Positions 48,340 through 61,773 of a DNA stretch of 64,000 nucleotides are shown piece by piece. A program made the translations under genes and the position numbers. Under the pieces are notes generated by a model. That model saw nothing but the letters and a program-made list of their open reading frames with translations, did no database searches and was not told the origin of the DNA. Position 1 is the first letter of the stretch; the number at the start of each line of letters is the position of its first letter. This stretch comes from Diphasiastrum complanatum (lineage: Eukaryota > Streptophyta > Lycopodiopsida > Lycopodiales > Lycopodiaceae), in the NCBI GenBank assembly GCA_029204225.1, contig CM055114.1, positions 12,292,455 to 12,356,454 on the forward strand. Reading direction: 5' to 3'.

Positions 48340-48698
48340 AGTGAAGTAACCCTCACAGGCTTCTATGTAGGTCTGGGAGTATACCTTGGAGCTTCTGCCA
48401 GTCATGGAAAGGTTAGTTTCCACTAGTTTTTGAGAAAACAAAATCTGATGGGATTTTGGCCTCTTTTCCCTCCAAAAAATAGATTTGAACATTTTTTTAA
48501 GATTTTTCAAGGTTTTTGGTTAGATGCCAAGCCCTTAGAGGCTATTTTGGGTCTCCACTACCCTTCCACACCTCCTCCGCTAGTTGTGAACACTCCAAGC
48601 AAAAGAAAGTACAAAAAAAAATCTCCCCAAAATCCACCTAAAAACACTCTAAAAGGCAAAAGCAACTAAGAATGCAACTATAGCTAGTTAGTGATTCC
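48340..48698 (-). repeat. gypsy family-1 leader fragment
   Basis: It matches the leader at 42255-42605 (shared strings include TTTTCCCTCCAAAA, CCAAGCCCTTAGAGGCT and TAAAAACACTCTAAAAGGC-like sequence) in the same orientation and lies directly inside the primer-binding site. Only one degenerate copy of the leader hairpin motif remains (48350-48415). Confidence 0.7.
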
Positions 48699-48718
48699 TA
48701 TCCCTGGTAACAACACCA
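48699..48718 (-). other. degenerate gypsy primer-binding site
   Basis: On the minus strand TGGTGTTGTTACCAGGGATA, next to the LTR end. It is a further decayed version of the tRNA-Asp-like site at 42609-42628. Confidence 0.6.
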
Positions 48719-48719
48719 C

Positions 48720-49152
48720 TGTAGGGTGTGTAGATTCAATGGTGAGCAGCCCTCTGCCTGTCAAAAGGGTTAGAACACAAAGATAGGGACCTAACTATGT
48801 CAAGTTGCTAGATTTAAGTGCTTTCTACTTTCTCTTAACACTACCCCACTTTAACACTACCCTTCCTAACACTAAGCACATCCATACATCATGATTGAGA
48901 GTGAAAAGAAAGAGAGAGAGATATGGATGGATAGAATGAGTAGAGAAACATGGAGAGAGAGGGGTGAGATGGAGGTTAGCTCATTTGCTCATTATGCATG
49001 CTGATGGAAAAGCTTTAACTAATGAAAATAGAGAACAAAGGGAAAACACCACAATAGCATTAGCAAGAGTGAATAGCAAATGAGGATGCTTGCTCTCCAA
49101 AATGGTAGAGTTTTCTCCTTTTCATTAAGCATGAAAAATTGTTACAAATGGT
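48720..49152 (-). repeat. 3' half of a gypsy family-1 LTR
   Basis: It begins TGTAGGGTGTGTAG on the plus strand and matches the 26566-27353 LTR up to about CATTAAGCATGAAAAATTG TTACAAATGG, where it stops. The missing half is the piece at 45510-45863, which lies in the opposite orientation. Confidence 0.82.
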
Positions 49153-49255
49153 TCCTTCTTTCGGGAGTGGTGGGGGCAAGCAAATAAGCAATATTGTTTT
49201 TTTTTATTTTGATGTTTTTCTTCATCCTACACTGGGCATTCCTTAAAGGGTCTTT

Positions 49256-50048
49256 TTGATATTGAGAACTCCTCTAATGGAGCAGAATCGAAGCGAACCT
49301 TTTGATTCAAACTATGTCGAAGACAAAGCAGAATGCTCCAGAGCGACAGAAGACAAAAAAACGAGGAACTCAGTAGCTTATGTTAGTGTTGATCTATGCT
49401 GTTCATCTAATTTAATTCAAGAAGTAGTACTTGATTCGGGAGCCACCTCACATTTTGTTTCCTCAAAACAAATTTTGTCTGAGTACAAGAAGATGAACTA
49501 TTCTAGATTCATTGTACTTGGAGACGGTTCTAAGCACGTGGTTGATGGAACTGGTGTACTATGGCTGGACACGAATTAGGGTGACAAGAAACTGGAGGAA
49601 GTTCTCTATGTCCCTACTCTTGACAAAGATCTTCTATCCATAACTAAGATAGTCGATACAAGCATGTCAGTAACCTTCACGAAGAACTCTTGTAAACTGT
49701 TTGAGGAAGATTCTGATAACCTGATTGCTAAAGACAACAGAGAAGAAAGTTTATATCACTTGAACATTCGAACTAGAATCGAACTCAGGAATCAATAGAT
49801 ATATTGTGGCACAAGAGGCTATGTCACATGAACATGGAAGCCTTGTACCAAGCCAACAAACGTCAGAGAATAGAAGGAGTCGAAAGCAAAAGTAGATATA
49901 TTCGAACTACCTACGAATCCTGTCTTAAAGGCAAGATGACTAGAACACCTTTCAGTAAGGATGTTTATAAAGCAACTAAGGTACTTGAAATTGTGCATTC
50001 AGATATTTGTGGACCATTCAGAGTCAGTTTCAATCAAGCTAAACGATG
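49256..50048 (+). pseudogene. copia protease and GAG-pre-integrase fragment
   Basis: The protease start VVLDSGATSHFVSS has an intact catalytic DSG (49430-49470). VLGDGSKHVVDGTG and EVLYVPTLDKDLLSI follow after a TAG at 49577-49579. Then come a stop, WHKRLCHMNMEAL, CLKGKMTRTPFS and the first integrase motif EIVHSDICGPF, where it ends at about 50048. The rest of pol is missing. It is a different copia lineage from the one at 34278, judged by its zinc-domain residues. Confidence 0.82.
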
Positions 50049-50276
50049 ATCCTCCTCCAACTGTGTTAAAGCTCATCCGCTCCTCGAGGCTATCGTTCTC
50101 ATCCATACTAATAATGCAGAATGTTGGAACTTCAAACTCAATGGGTTATATGGGCTATATTCCATATACGAGATATGGAGTCTGCTTGGTTGTAATCATT
50201 TTGGTAGTACGGTATGTCCATAAGACTAATGGAAGTTTTTGGTCCCAATCAAAAGAATGTGTTTCTATTATCTTGT

Positions 50277-51600
50277 TCAAAATCTTACACAAAATTCCGC
50301 TAGCCCTCTTCGTAAGTCCGTTGGCTTTGGAATTGTATGGCCTTTGGGATTGTATGGTGTGGTTTGTTTGTGGGTAATGGAAAAATATGATAACAAGGCT
50401 TCAATGGTTTGGTTGTGGAAATGGGTTCTCCTATCACTAAATAATTCTAAGGGACAACCATAGTGAGTGATAATGTTTTGGAAGAAAAACTTTGCTATTG
50501 TTTTAGCATCGTTTTTGGCAGTAGCTTCAACTTCTACCATTTTGGTAGCATAGTCCATCGCAACAAGTATGTAACATCTTCGGGTTCTATGAGTGGTTGG
50601 TTTAATTGGTCCTACAAAATCTATTCCCCATTTCTCAAAAGGTGCTAAGGGAATAATAGGTGTAAGTGGCCAGTGAGTTGCGAAGCTTGGTTTTCCCATC
50701 CTCTAGCATGCGTCACATTTTTGGATAAACAATTTAACATCTCTATAAATGGTAGGCCACCAATACCTGGCATTAAAAATTTTCTAGTAGTATTTTTAAG
50801 AGCAAAATGTCCCCCTGAATCTTCTTCATGTAAAGCACGGATTACACTGGTAACTTCGGTGGGTTCCAGACAGCAATGAAGATTAACGTCTGCTCCTAAC
50901 TTATATAAAATTATATCTATGATTGTATATGGTCCTACTTTGGCAAGAAAAACTAATAAACACAAAAATCATCCATAAAAATTTCTAGAAACTTTCTCAA
51001 TTTTGTTTTTGGAAAATGTTAGTCATCATGCGCTGAAATGTTGCAGGTATTGCACAAACCAAAGGGCATACACGTATAAGCATAAGCCCCCCAGTCAGTG
51101 GTGAATGTGGTTTTAGATTTATCTTCTTCTTTAATAAAGACTTGGTTGTATCCTGAAAAACATGACTTGCTACTTGGTCTAAAATGCTATATGTGTATGG
51201 CAGTGGATGGTAGTCTTTTGTTGTGGCTGCATTCAACTTTCTAAAATTCTGGCATACTCTAATCTCACTTGTCTTTTTCTTTGGTAGTATTTCAATGGGT
51301 GATACCCATTCGCTTCTCTGAATAGGATATATAATTCCTACTCTAAGGCATCTATCTAATTCATCCTTTACTGACAATGAATATTTCGGGTTTAATCTAT
51401 ACTACCTCTGTCTAACTGGTATAGCTCCCTGGATTAGATCTATTCTATGTTCTCCCCATATAGCTAGTATACCAGTTAAATCATCCATTGACCAAGCAAA
51501 CACATTTTGATGCTTCTGGAAGATGATTATGAAGAAATAAAAATTAGCGAAGATACAACTTTGAACCTGTATAAACACCAATCCGACCAAGAACGGAAGG
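50277..51600 (-). pseudogene. gypsy pol fragment with internal deletion
   Basis: On the minus strand from 51560: FQKHQNVFAWSMDDLTGI, then RT N-terminal blocks SEWVSPIEILPKK, EIRVCQNFRKLNAATTKD and VCAIPATFQRMM. RT catalytic, RNase H and connection sequence are missing between about 50997 and 50965. The integrase zinc domain (EEDSGGHFALKNTTRKF) and core (WGIDFVGPIKPTTHRTRR, ELFSDRRTHFHNQTIEAL, TTPYNPKG) follow, ending near 50277. The SDxGTHF glycine is arginine and the final glutamate motif is lost. Several frame changes occur. Confidence 0.8.
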
Positions 51601-51610
51601 AGTAGATGAT

Positions 51611-53733
51611 TTGCAAGATGTAGTAGAGAGAAATGCCCAGACGACGTTAACTAAGTATTTCGAGTTAAATGTGAGTGAAGACCTCGAGGCGTTGAGTTGT
51701 CTATATCAAGACTTGCCTAGGAGATTTGTATATAGCAAAGGTTTGCGTAAGTGGATTCGTCGCACTTACGACCAAAGAATTCCAACGATTGGTCGTATGT
51801 ACTTTGTCCATCCTTCTGAAGGGGAGCGTTTATATTTACGGGTGCTTTTATCGAATGTTTGCGGTGCGAGAAGCTTTGAAGATCTGCGCAGTGTGGATGG
51901 AGAGGCTATGCCATCTTTTAAAGAGGCCTGTAGAAGGAGGTTGCTTATCGACGACAATAGTGTGGCTCGATTGTCTTGAGGAGGCTATTGTGTTTTGGTA
52001 CCCCATGGCAGTTGAGATTGATGTTTGCAACTTTGTTGTTGACATGTGCCCCCTCTGGTCCCGTACAGTTATGGAAGGCCGTTGAGTGTCACTTGGTTGA
52101 GGATTACGTTCACCAATTCATAGTTTTGGGGTGTACTGGAAGCAGTGAAAACATTACTCAATCTGTCATAGATAAAGCTCTATGTGACGTGGAGGACATA
52201 ATGCTTTTGCATGAAAATCTTTATCAAACTTTGGATTCACTGTGCCGTAGAGGACGACTAACCGTATCTCAAATTTTCTACGAGTGTAGAGGCCGATATA
52301 GAGCGGCTGAACATTGACCAAAGAGCTATTTTTGATCGTGTCATTAACGGTCACGTACTTCAGGGACGTGGTGGTGTGTTTATTGTGGACGGTCCAGGGG
52401 GCCTGGGAAAGGCATTTTTGTACAATGTCATGTTGGCATATCTTCGTGCAAAGGGTTTGATTGCAATGGCTGTGGCATCTTCTGGTATCACAACATTGTT
52501 GATAAAAGGCGGTAGGACTACTCATTCGAGGTTTAAAATACCTCCAACGGAACTGCACAAAACCTCTACATGCAACATCTCAAAATAACCAGACCTAGGT
52601 AGATTGTTGATGCCATGTTGCCTTATCGTGTGGGATGAAGCTCCGATGATTCACAGAAATGCATTGGATTGTGTGGAAAGGTCCTTACGTGACATTAGGT
52701 CGAGCGATTTTATGTTCGGTGGGATACCAGTTGTTTTAGGAGGTGACTTTAGACAAATATTTCTTGTAGTTAAACGGGGAGACCGTGCTCAAGTTGTAGG
52801 TTCATTGTTAAAGTACTCTCCCATTTGGAGTTCCGTCGAGGTCCATTGTTTGAAAATAAACATGAGGGTTTTGGGTTTCGAGGGGGGTGATGTGTTGAAC
52901 CAAAGGGAGTTTGCCGAGTATTTGCTCCGAGTTGGTGACGGGAAAGAGCATTCCTTTATGCATGATGGTGTGGCAAAAATCTCTCTACCATGCAATATGT
53001 GCCTTAAGAGAGAGAAAGTGGACGACTTGATTGCATTTGCGTTTCCAAACATCATGGAAAACTATAGGAGTGCTGATTTTTGGAGGGGTCGATCGATTTG
53101 TACGCCATTGGATGATGATGTGGATTTCATAAATGCACAAAGTGACAGAGTTGTTTCCAGGTGATGCGTGCACATTCTATAGTGCTGATAGTGTGGTCGA
53201 TAGCGACAGTAATAACGTCTATCTTATGGAGTTTTTAAACACCTTGCAGACGAGTGGGTGTCCACCTCACAAGTTGGTGTTTAAAGAAGGGATGACAGTG
53301 ATTCTCTTGCGTACGCTATCGTATGAGAGTGGCCTATGCAATGGTACCGGATTGATCGTGCGAAAGTTGGGGAGAATGATCATTGAGGCAGAGATAGTGA
53401 CGAGGAAAAATGTTGGTACAAGAGTGACGATTTAGCGCATTCTGTTGGTACCAACCAACTCAGACCTACCATTTGAGTTCAGGAGACTATAGTTTCATGT
53501 GAAACCCGCATTTGCAATGTCCATAAATAAATCACAAGGGCAGACAATGGATGCAATGGGATTATATTTGCCACGTCCAGCTTTTAGTCATGGACAATTG
53601 TATGTGGCGTTGTCAAGGGTGCATAGTGTGTCCTGCGTGAAAGTGCTCATAAAGGATAACAGTGGTCGTTCATGCAGCGAGGACGACATTTGCTCATACA
53701 TTGAAAATGTCGTATACAAGGAGGTGCTTCAGT
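51611..53733 (+). pseudogene. Helitron RepHel helicase domain (PIF1-like), decayed
   Basis: The order matches the C-terminal part of plant Helitron proteins: GRMYFVHPSEGERLYLRVLL and CGARSFEDLR (51800-51890); the helicase Walker A DGPGGLGKAFLYN (52390-52430); Walker B LIVWDEAPM (52620-52650); VVLGGDFRQIF (52730-52765); an exonuclease-like middle; a GTGLIVRKL block; and the C-terminal SINKSQGQTMDAMGLYLP and HGQLYVALSRV (53520-53625). In Walker A the usual GKT is GKA, which should impair ATP binding. Frame changes near 51975 and 53170 and stops near 52315, 52586 and 53433 disable it. The replication-initiator (Rep) domain is missing upstream, where a gypsy fragment adjoins. Helitron ends were not found. 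Confidence 0.85.
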
Positions 53734-53734
53734 A

Positions 53735-54764
<1,030 letters not shown>

Positions 54765-55201
54765 GACTTGTTTGACTCGGACAAGTCAACTGTGCTTGAA
54801 AGAGATATCGGGTTGACCAAGTGTTGACCAACCAAAACTTTGACTAGCCATAGCCTCTTTATTGTAGCTCGGAAATGGGTCATGTTGGGTGTCGTTGAAA
54901 AGCTCTCATTGAGGGCTTTCTAATATTGGCACCGTAATCGTCTCAATCCGAGTTGTCATTCAAAAGTTACACTATTTTTTTGCTGAGTAGCATACTATAC
55001 TATAGATAAAATGGCTTATTTACGGGCTACCCGTGACACAAAATTACAGCTTTTTTAAAAAGAAAAGAAAATCAATTTGAAGGAGCTACATTACGTAGAT
55101 TTCAAATTTGAGTGTTTTGATTGGACCGTGTGGAAGAAACTTTTGAGAAAAAAAAAACCATCTTTTTGAAAGGCCCCTTTTGTGCTCAAATTTTCTCTAA
55201 T

Positions 55202-56146
<945 letters not shown>

Positions 56147-56385
56147 AATGTCACACCTAATATCACACACTAATGTCACACACTAGATCATCGGCCTAAT
56201 GTCACACACTAGATTATCGGCTGCCACCTAGATCGGCCACCACTGTCGGTCAACGACGGACACTCTCTACGAGTATATTAGAGCTATTTTAGAGAGAGAA
56301 TGTTGCCATGTTGTCAAAAATGTCACGCTCTACTCGCCAAAAATGTCACGCTTTGTCTGCAACAAAATGTCACGCTTTTCACAAT
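56147..56385. repeat. short TGTCACAC and TGTCACGC repeats
   Basis: TAATGTCACACACTA-type units recur three or four times at 56147-56215. AAAATGTCACGCT recurs three times at 56316-56378. Both are short degenerate tandem repeats flanking the (CT)n array. Confidence 0.6.
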
Positions 56386-56587
56386 CGAAAAGCTAAAAAA
56401 ATGATTGAAAGGGTAAAAACGATTGAAAGGTCCTATGCGTGTGAAAAAAATAACACATAGAATCCATTGTTTTTTTGGGCGCACGCGCACACACAATTTC
56501 AAACTCTTTCCCCCCCAGAGCACGTGCGCTTTCTCTTTCTCTCAATCGGTTCTCTCTCTCTTTCTCTCAATCACGAGCAGGCGAGAT

Positions 56588-56739
56588 GCGGGTCTCTCTC
56601 TCCATCGTCTTCTTGCTCTCTTCTTTCGGATTGCATCCGCCAGCTGCAACATCCATAGCATGGGCGGGTCCCGCTCTCCATCGTCTTCTTGCTCTCTTCT
56701 TTTTGATTGCATCCGCCAACTGCAATATCCATATTCTTT
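56588..56739. repeat. 76-bp tandem duplication
   Basis: Two copies, starting at 56588 and 56664, share GCGGGTC and then CTCTCCATCGTCTTCTTGCT and GCATCCGCCA. They differ at a few bases. They lie in a CT-rich, possibly transcribed leader. Confidence 0.75.
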
Positions 56740-56849
56740 TCCATGCTACAAGGTAAGGTTAAGAAGCTTGAATCCTTTTGTTTATGGTTACCTTTACATG
56801 ATTTCACTCTGCTCTGAATTTGTTTACTGTTGTTCACATTCTTCAGCGT

Positions 56850-57246
56850 CGTCAAGGAAGGAGTATTTCAGATTGTCCCCTTTCCATTAACTTCCATGCT
56901 TCCTCAACGGCCGCTTTGGCAAAATCCATCATTTTTATCAAGCATGAGGGAGCTTCACCAGGCAAGGATCTCTCTCTCTCTCTCTCTCTCTCTCTAGATC
57001 ATGACTTCTTGGCAAATCAGAATATCACCGCCATTCTAGATCAAAACCTAGACTACTTCGTCAACAACAGCCTCTTGACACAGTCTGGAGTTGCCTCTGA
57101 GATCAATAGCTGCAACAACTCACCCTCCTCGCTATAGACAATGCAGCCCTTGCTCCAGTGGCTGCGCGCCTGGGCAATGACCTCGCCCTCAACCAGGTTG
57201 CAGACATTCTGCGCTATTGTAGTAGAGCCATCTCTCCGATGGCATG
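56850..57246 (+). pseudogene. coding-like fragment, unrecognised, one frame change
   Basis: Plus-strand frames read ILDQNLDYFVNNSLLTQSG (57033-57090) and, after one frame change near 57105, LTLLAIDNAALAPVAARLGN and DLALNQVADILRYCSRAISP, ending at TGA 57244-57246. Composition is strongly protein-like. I recognise no family with confidence. A (CT)n run at 56970-56995 lies just upstream. It may be a host-gene exon captured or broken by the surrounding repeats. Confidence 0.4.
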
Positions 57247-57309
57247 ACCCTCATTCCACATGACTTCTCTGAATTTGGTGTAATTTCAGCTCAAGATCAT
57301 AATTATGGG

Positions 57310-57624
57310 GTTTCAGTTAAGAAAAACACAATTAAAAGCACCCGACCGGATCAATGACCACAACACAACATCAAGTGCAACAAGAATACAGAATTACTCT
57401 CTTCAAACTGTATATTCAAGAACTACTAGTAAGTACAAAGATGAGTTCCTTAAAAACACTCAAAGGGCTCGTAAAAGAAAGATGGCTCGATAACTCTAGA
57501 ACTAAGCACACGTGGTGCCGTCGAAATAGGAAAGCACTGTATAAGTCAATCATTGCTATTTTAACTCTCTCTCTCAATGATCAACATCACTTTTCATTTT
57601 AGAGTATACTCTATTCATGGAACA
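57310..57624 (-). repeat. candidate 3' LTR of the copia element
   Basis: On the minus strand, ATGGAGGTA is followed by TGTTCCATGAATAGAG at 57624, a normal polypurine-tract/LTR junction just after the pol stop. The far end near 57310 is approximate. No matching copy is visible upstream of gag (above 61773), so the 5' LTR is missing or too changed to see. Confidence 0.45.
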
Positions 57625-57665
57625 TACCTCCATGATAGCATTACAAGTAATAGTTTTTTTTTTTT

Positions 57666-59198
57666 TTACATAACTTGGTTTAAGCCAAGTTTATCTCTAA
57701 AAGTTTCAAACTTTTTTTTACTCAAAGCTTTTGTAAATATATCAGCAACTTGTAACAACGTAGAACAATGTACAATACCAATGTCTTCAGATTGTAATTT
57801 TTCACGCACAAAGTGATATTTTACTTCAATATGTTTTGTCCTTGCGTGAAAGATTGGATTTTTAGCCAATTGTATTCCGCTTTGACTGTCACAAAAAATA
57901 ACAATGGGATTTTCCTGTTTCATGCCAATCTCACATAACAACTTACGTAGCCAAATAGCTTCATGGGTAGCAAAACTCAATGCTTTATGTTCGGCTTCTG
58001 TAGAAGAAAGAGAAATAGTATCTTGCTTCTTGCTAGACCATGAAAAACAGCCGCTACCAAAATTGAAGGTATAACCTGTTGTTGACTTTCTATCATCTAT
58101 ACTTCCAGCCCAATCAGCGTCAACATAACCTTGCAATTTAGGTAAAACACTTTGTCTTTTGTAGACTAGACCAAGGTTTGGTGTACCTTTTACATATCTC
58201 AAGATCCGTTTTGTAGCTTTCCAATGGTTCAAAGTGGGTGATGACATGAATTGGCTAATCAAACTTACAGCATAACAGATATCAGGACGTGTAGTTGTAA
58301 GATATATTAAACTTCCAACTATCTGACAAAATAGTGTAGTATCAACATGTGCACTATTATCAATACAAGATAATTTCTTACCAGCTTCGCAAGGAGTGAT
58401 GGAAGGTTTGCACTCTATCATGTGAAATCTCTCCAATATCTCTCCTACGTACTTGTTTTGACATACCCTGATATCACTGCTAGTTTGCCATACTTCGACA
58501 CCCAAGCAATAGTGCATAAGATCTAAATCTGTCATCTCAAATTGCTTGCACAAGTTGGCTTTGATAGAACGAGTAAGATTCTCATCATTGCCAGTGATAA
58601 TGATATCATCAACGTAAAGTACAATCAAGGCAATGCTGTCATCATTTATAAGAATATAAAGATTTGGATCTGAATTTGTTCTTACAAATCCATGTGAAAG
58701 AAAGTAACTGTCGATGCGTCCATACCATGCGCGTGGCACTTGTTTAAGGCCATAAAGAGCTTTGCGTAGTTTACATACTTTCTGTTCTTGCCCTTTTGCC
58801 ATAAAGCCCTGCGGTTGGACCATGTAAACTTCTTCTTCTAAGTCACCATTAAAAAAAGCAGACTTCACATCCATTTGATGGATTTTCCACCCAAAATGAG
58901 ATGCTAAGGCAATGATAAGGCGTAGCGTAGTCCACTTAGCCACTGGAGCAAATGTTTCTTCATAGTCAATTCCTTTGCTTTGCTCATAACCCTTCACTAC
59001 TAGGCGTGCCTTACACTTTGCTATTGTGCCATCCGCATGAAACTTTGTTCTGAACACCCATTTGTTATCAATGGGTTTCTTTCCAAGTGATAGATCAACT
59101 AACTCCCATGTATCATGTCTTTGGATGGATTCTATCTCTTCTTCCATTGCCCTTTGCCACTCTTTGTGATCTTTTGCCTCGTCAAAGGTTGATGGCTC
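57666..59198 (-). pseudogene. copia RT and RNase H, intact frame
   Basis: One continuous minus-strand frame of about 500 codons. It starts after a TGA at 59201-59199 that separates it from the integrase in the same frame. RT blocks: IESIQRHDTWELVDL, NKWVFRTKF, KARLVVKGY, MDVKSAFFNGDLEEEVYM, LRKALYGLKQ, RAWY and the catalytic LIVLYVDDIIITGND (intact YVDD). RNase H: GYVDADWAGS, DRKSTTGYTF, SSTEAEHKAL, CDSQSGIQLAKNP, KHIEVKYHFVRE and VADIFTKALS. All catalytic acidic residues are present. It is the best preserved pol in the window. Confidence 0.93.
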
Positions 59199-60784
59199 TC
59201 AACACTTCAAAATGTCAGTCATTAGGGCATAGTTCACATGATAACGATCGGGAGACTTCCTTTCCCGTGTTGATCTTCTCACTTCACTTTGTGTGCTAGA
59301 TCCTGTTTGATTTAGCTTTGCGTCCTTCATGATCTTTTCATACCATTTTGGTATCTTAGATTCAAGTGATACACTACGTGGAGAGTACGTATCCCAAGGA
59401 GTGTCCAAGTAATGTCTCTTACTTCCAACCGGTTTCTCCTTCATTGCTCCTATTGGCAAGTACCTCCCCTTAGGCTCTTGAATAGGTGGTGTTCTTTCAT
59501 ATTCGTCCTCTCGACTTTCGTCCTCACGTGCATCATTTTGTGGAGCATCTTCATCATTTTCTTCCTCTAGTATTGTGGGAAGTCTCTTGATGTTTTCACC
59601 TTTTGCATGGTCTTCATCTTCATACCTATGCGTTTCATCAAAGATCACATCTTTGCTAATGTGAATCTTGTTCATTACGGGATCAAAACACCTGTAAGCT
59701 TTTGTTCTTTCATCATAACCGACGAAGATACACTTGATTGCTTTGGCATCAAGTTTCTTTCGCTCCTCCTTTGGCACATGTACATAGGCCTTACATCCAA
59801 TGACACGAAATTTGTCGTTTTTTGGCTTTATTCCAGTAAATGCTTCTTCAGGAGTTACATTTGGAACCGCAATTGTAGGGCTCCTGTTTTTCAAGAACGT
59901 TGCCGCACTGCACGCTTCCGACCAAAGTGAATCGGTCAAGCCCATTTGCTTCATCATGGAGCGTGCACTCTCCTGTTTTTTCGTTCAGCTACACCATTAC
60001 TATGTGGCGTGTGTGACTGTGTGAATTGTCTTTTAATGCCATGTTCTTTGCAAAAGTCTTCAAAATCGTCAGATTTATATTCACCCCCTCTATCAGATCT
60101 TAGCACTTTTATGCGTGCCTCTAGTTGGTTCTCTACCAAAGTTTTGGACTCCTTGAGGCGAGAAAAAACATCAAATTTCTTCTTCAAGAAATAAATCCAT
60201 GTTCTTCTCGAGTAATCATCTATGAAAGTCATAAAATAATATGCTTTTCCCAATGACATGGTCTTCATTGGACCGCACAGGTCGCTGTGAATTAGTTCCA
60301 GCGGTTTCTTAGCTCTTGCAGCTCCACCTTTCTTGAATGTTTCTCTGTGATGCTTTCCCATGATGCATCCTTCACATATTGCATGGTGATCATCCTGCAA
60401 TGCTGGTAACCATGTTACCATCTTCAGCTTCGCCATCAATCTCAAGCTTCCATAGTTCAAATGACCAAGTCTTCTGTGCCATAACTCGGATTGAAATACT
60501 GTTGAGATGGCCAAACCATATTCACCTAGTTTTGCAGCATCCAATTTATAAAGGCCATAGTTACTATCTCTATAACCCTTTGCCACCACTTTGTAATTAT
60601 GGTTCGTATCCTTCATAAGGCATCCATCCTTGACAAATTCAACTTTAAGATGTTGATTTGCCATTACACCAACAGAAAGCAAACTCTTTTTGAGTCCAGG
60701 AACATAAAGTACATTAGGGATATTTTTAATTTTGCCATCAGGAAATTGCACAGGTACATTGCCCACACACCCTGTATCTGGCAT
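59199..60784 (-). pseudogene. copia protease end and integrase, one frameshift
   Basis: From 60784 downwards: the protease/GAG-pre-integrase region (IPNVLYVPGLKKSLLSVGV), LWHRRLGHLNYGSLRLMAKL and the zinc-domain CEGCIMGKHHRETF. The core follows with LIHSDLCGPM, FIDDYSRRTW and HSNGVAERKNR, so all three catalytic acidic residues are present. A small deletion near 59957 shifts the frame just after this. The C-terminal domain then continues (MKQMGLTDSLW, TPEEAFTGIKPKND, VIGCKAYVHVPKEERKKLD, IFVGYDERTKAYRCFDP) to a TGA at 59199-59201, beyond which RT continues in frame. Confidence 0.9.
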
Positions 60785-61773
60785 TCCTCTCCATTGGCTT
60801 GAGTGACCTTATCCCCATCATGGATTGGTGAAAATTTTTCAAACCAATCACGTTTTCTGGTCATATGCCTTGTGGCGCCTAAATCTATGAACCATCTGGC
60901 ACCATCATCAACTTGGGATGCCAATGCCGATGAGAAAACACTTGCCTCATCATCTTCTCCATCATCTTTGGCAATGTTTCCTTGTTGAGTCACTTTTCTC
61001 GTCTTTATGTCTGCTTTCTTCTTATAGCACTCGCGTGCCCAATGGCCTGGTTTGTGGCAATAGTAACATTTTCTTTTCTTCTTCTTTTTCTCTTTTGATG
61101 ACGATTCTCCTTCGTCATCATCATCCTTGGATTTCTTAGGAATCCTTTTCCATCCTTTCTGCTTGCCTTTAGCAAGCAAGGCTTGATCCTCCTGTGGAGT
61201 TTGTCTTGACTTCACCACTTCGCGACGCTGCTCTTCTTGCAACATGATTCCGTGAAAGTCTTCAAAAGTAGACAACCTCTCCCTCGAAGCAATGCCGCTC
61301 ACAAACATCTGTAGCCCTTCCGAGACACCGCTCATTGTGGTATGTACCAATTCAATATCTCTGATTGGTTCTCCAATTGCCACAAGTTGATCTCTCAGCT
61401 CCTTTATCCTGGTGAAGAAGGATCCCACTGATTCATTTTCTTCCATCCTTACTATGTTCAATCTTAACTTCAAGAACATGGCTCGAGCTGGATTGCAAGT
61501 TTGAAATTGCATTCTAAGAGCTTCCCAAGCTCCCCTAGCCGTCGTGGCATCACTTATGTGAGTGATCACATGGTCTTTCATAGAAAGATTGATCAAGGAT
61601 AATGCTCTCTGTGCCGTTTTATCAAAGGCCCTGATGTCACCTGGAGTGGTATTTGGTTGGACTTCAATACCTGCCATGATTTCCCACAACTCTTTTTCCA
61701 TCAAAATGCTCTTCATTTTGAATTTCCAGATGTTGTAGTTAGAAGCCCCATCAAGTTTGCTTGCATCGCCCAA
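60664..61773 (-). pseudogene. copia gag and protease start
   Basis: The start ATG at 61773 gives LDGASNYNIWKFKMKSIL. The gag domain follows (ARGAWEALRMQF, LKLRLNIVRMEENESVGSFF and RIKELRDQLVAIGE), then a lysine-rich stretch, the zinc knuckle CYYCHKPGHWAREC (CX2CX4HX4C intact, about 61030-61070) and the protease start WFIDLGATRHMT. The catalytic DSG is DLG. A frameshift at about 60775 moves the protease remainder into the frame of 59954-60784. This upstream part is otherwise open for more than 300 codons. Confidence 0.9.
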
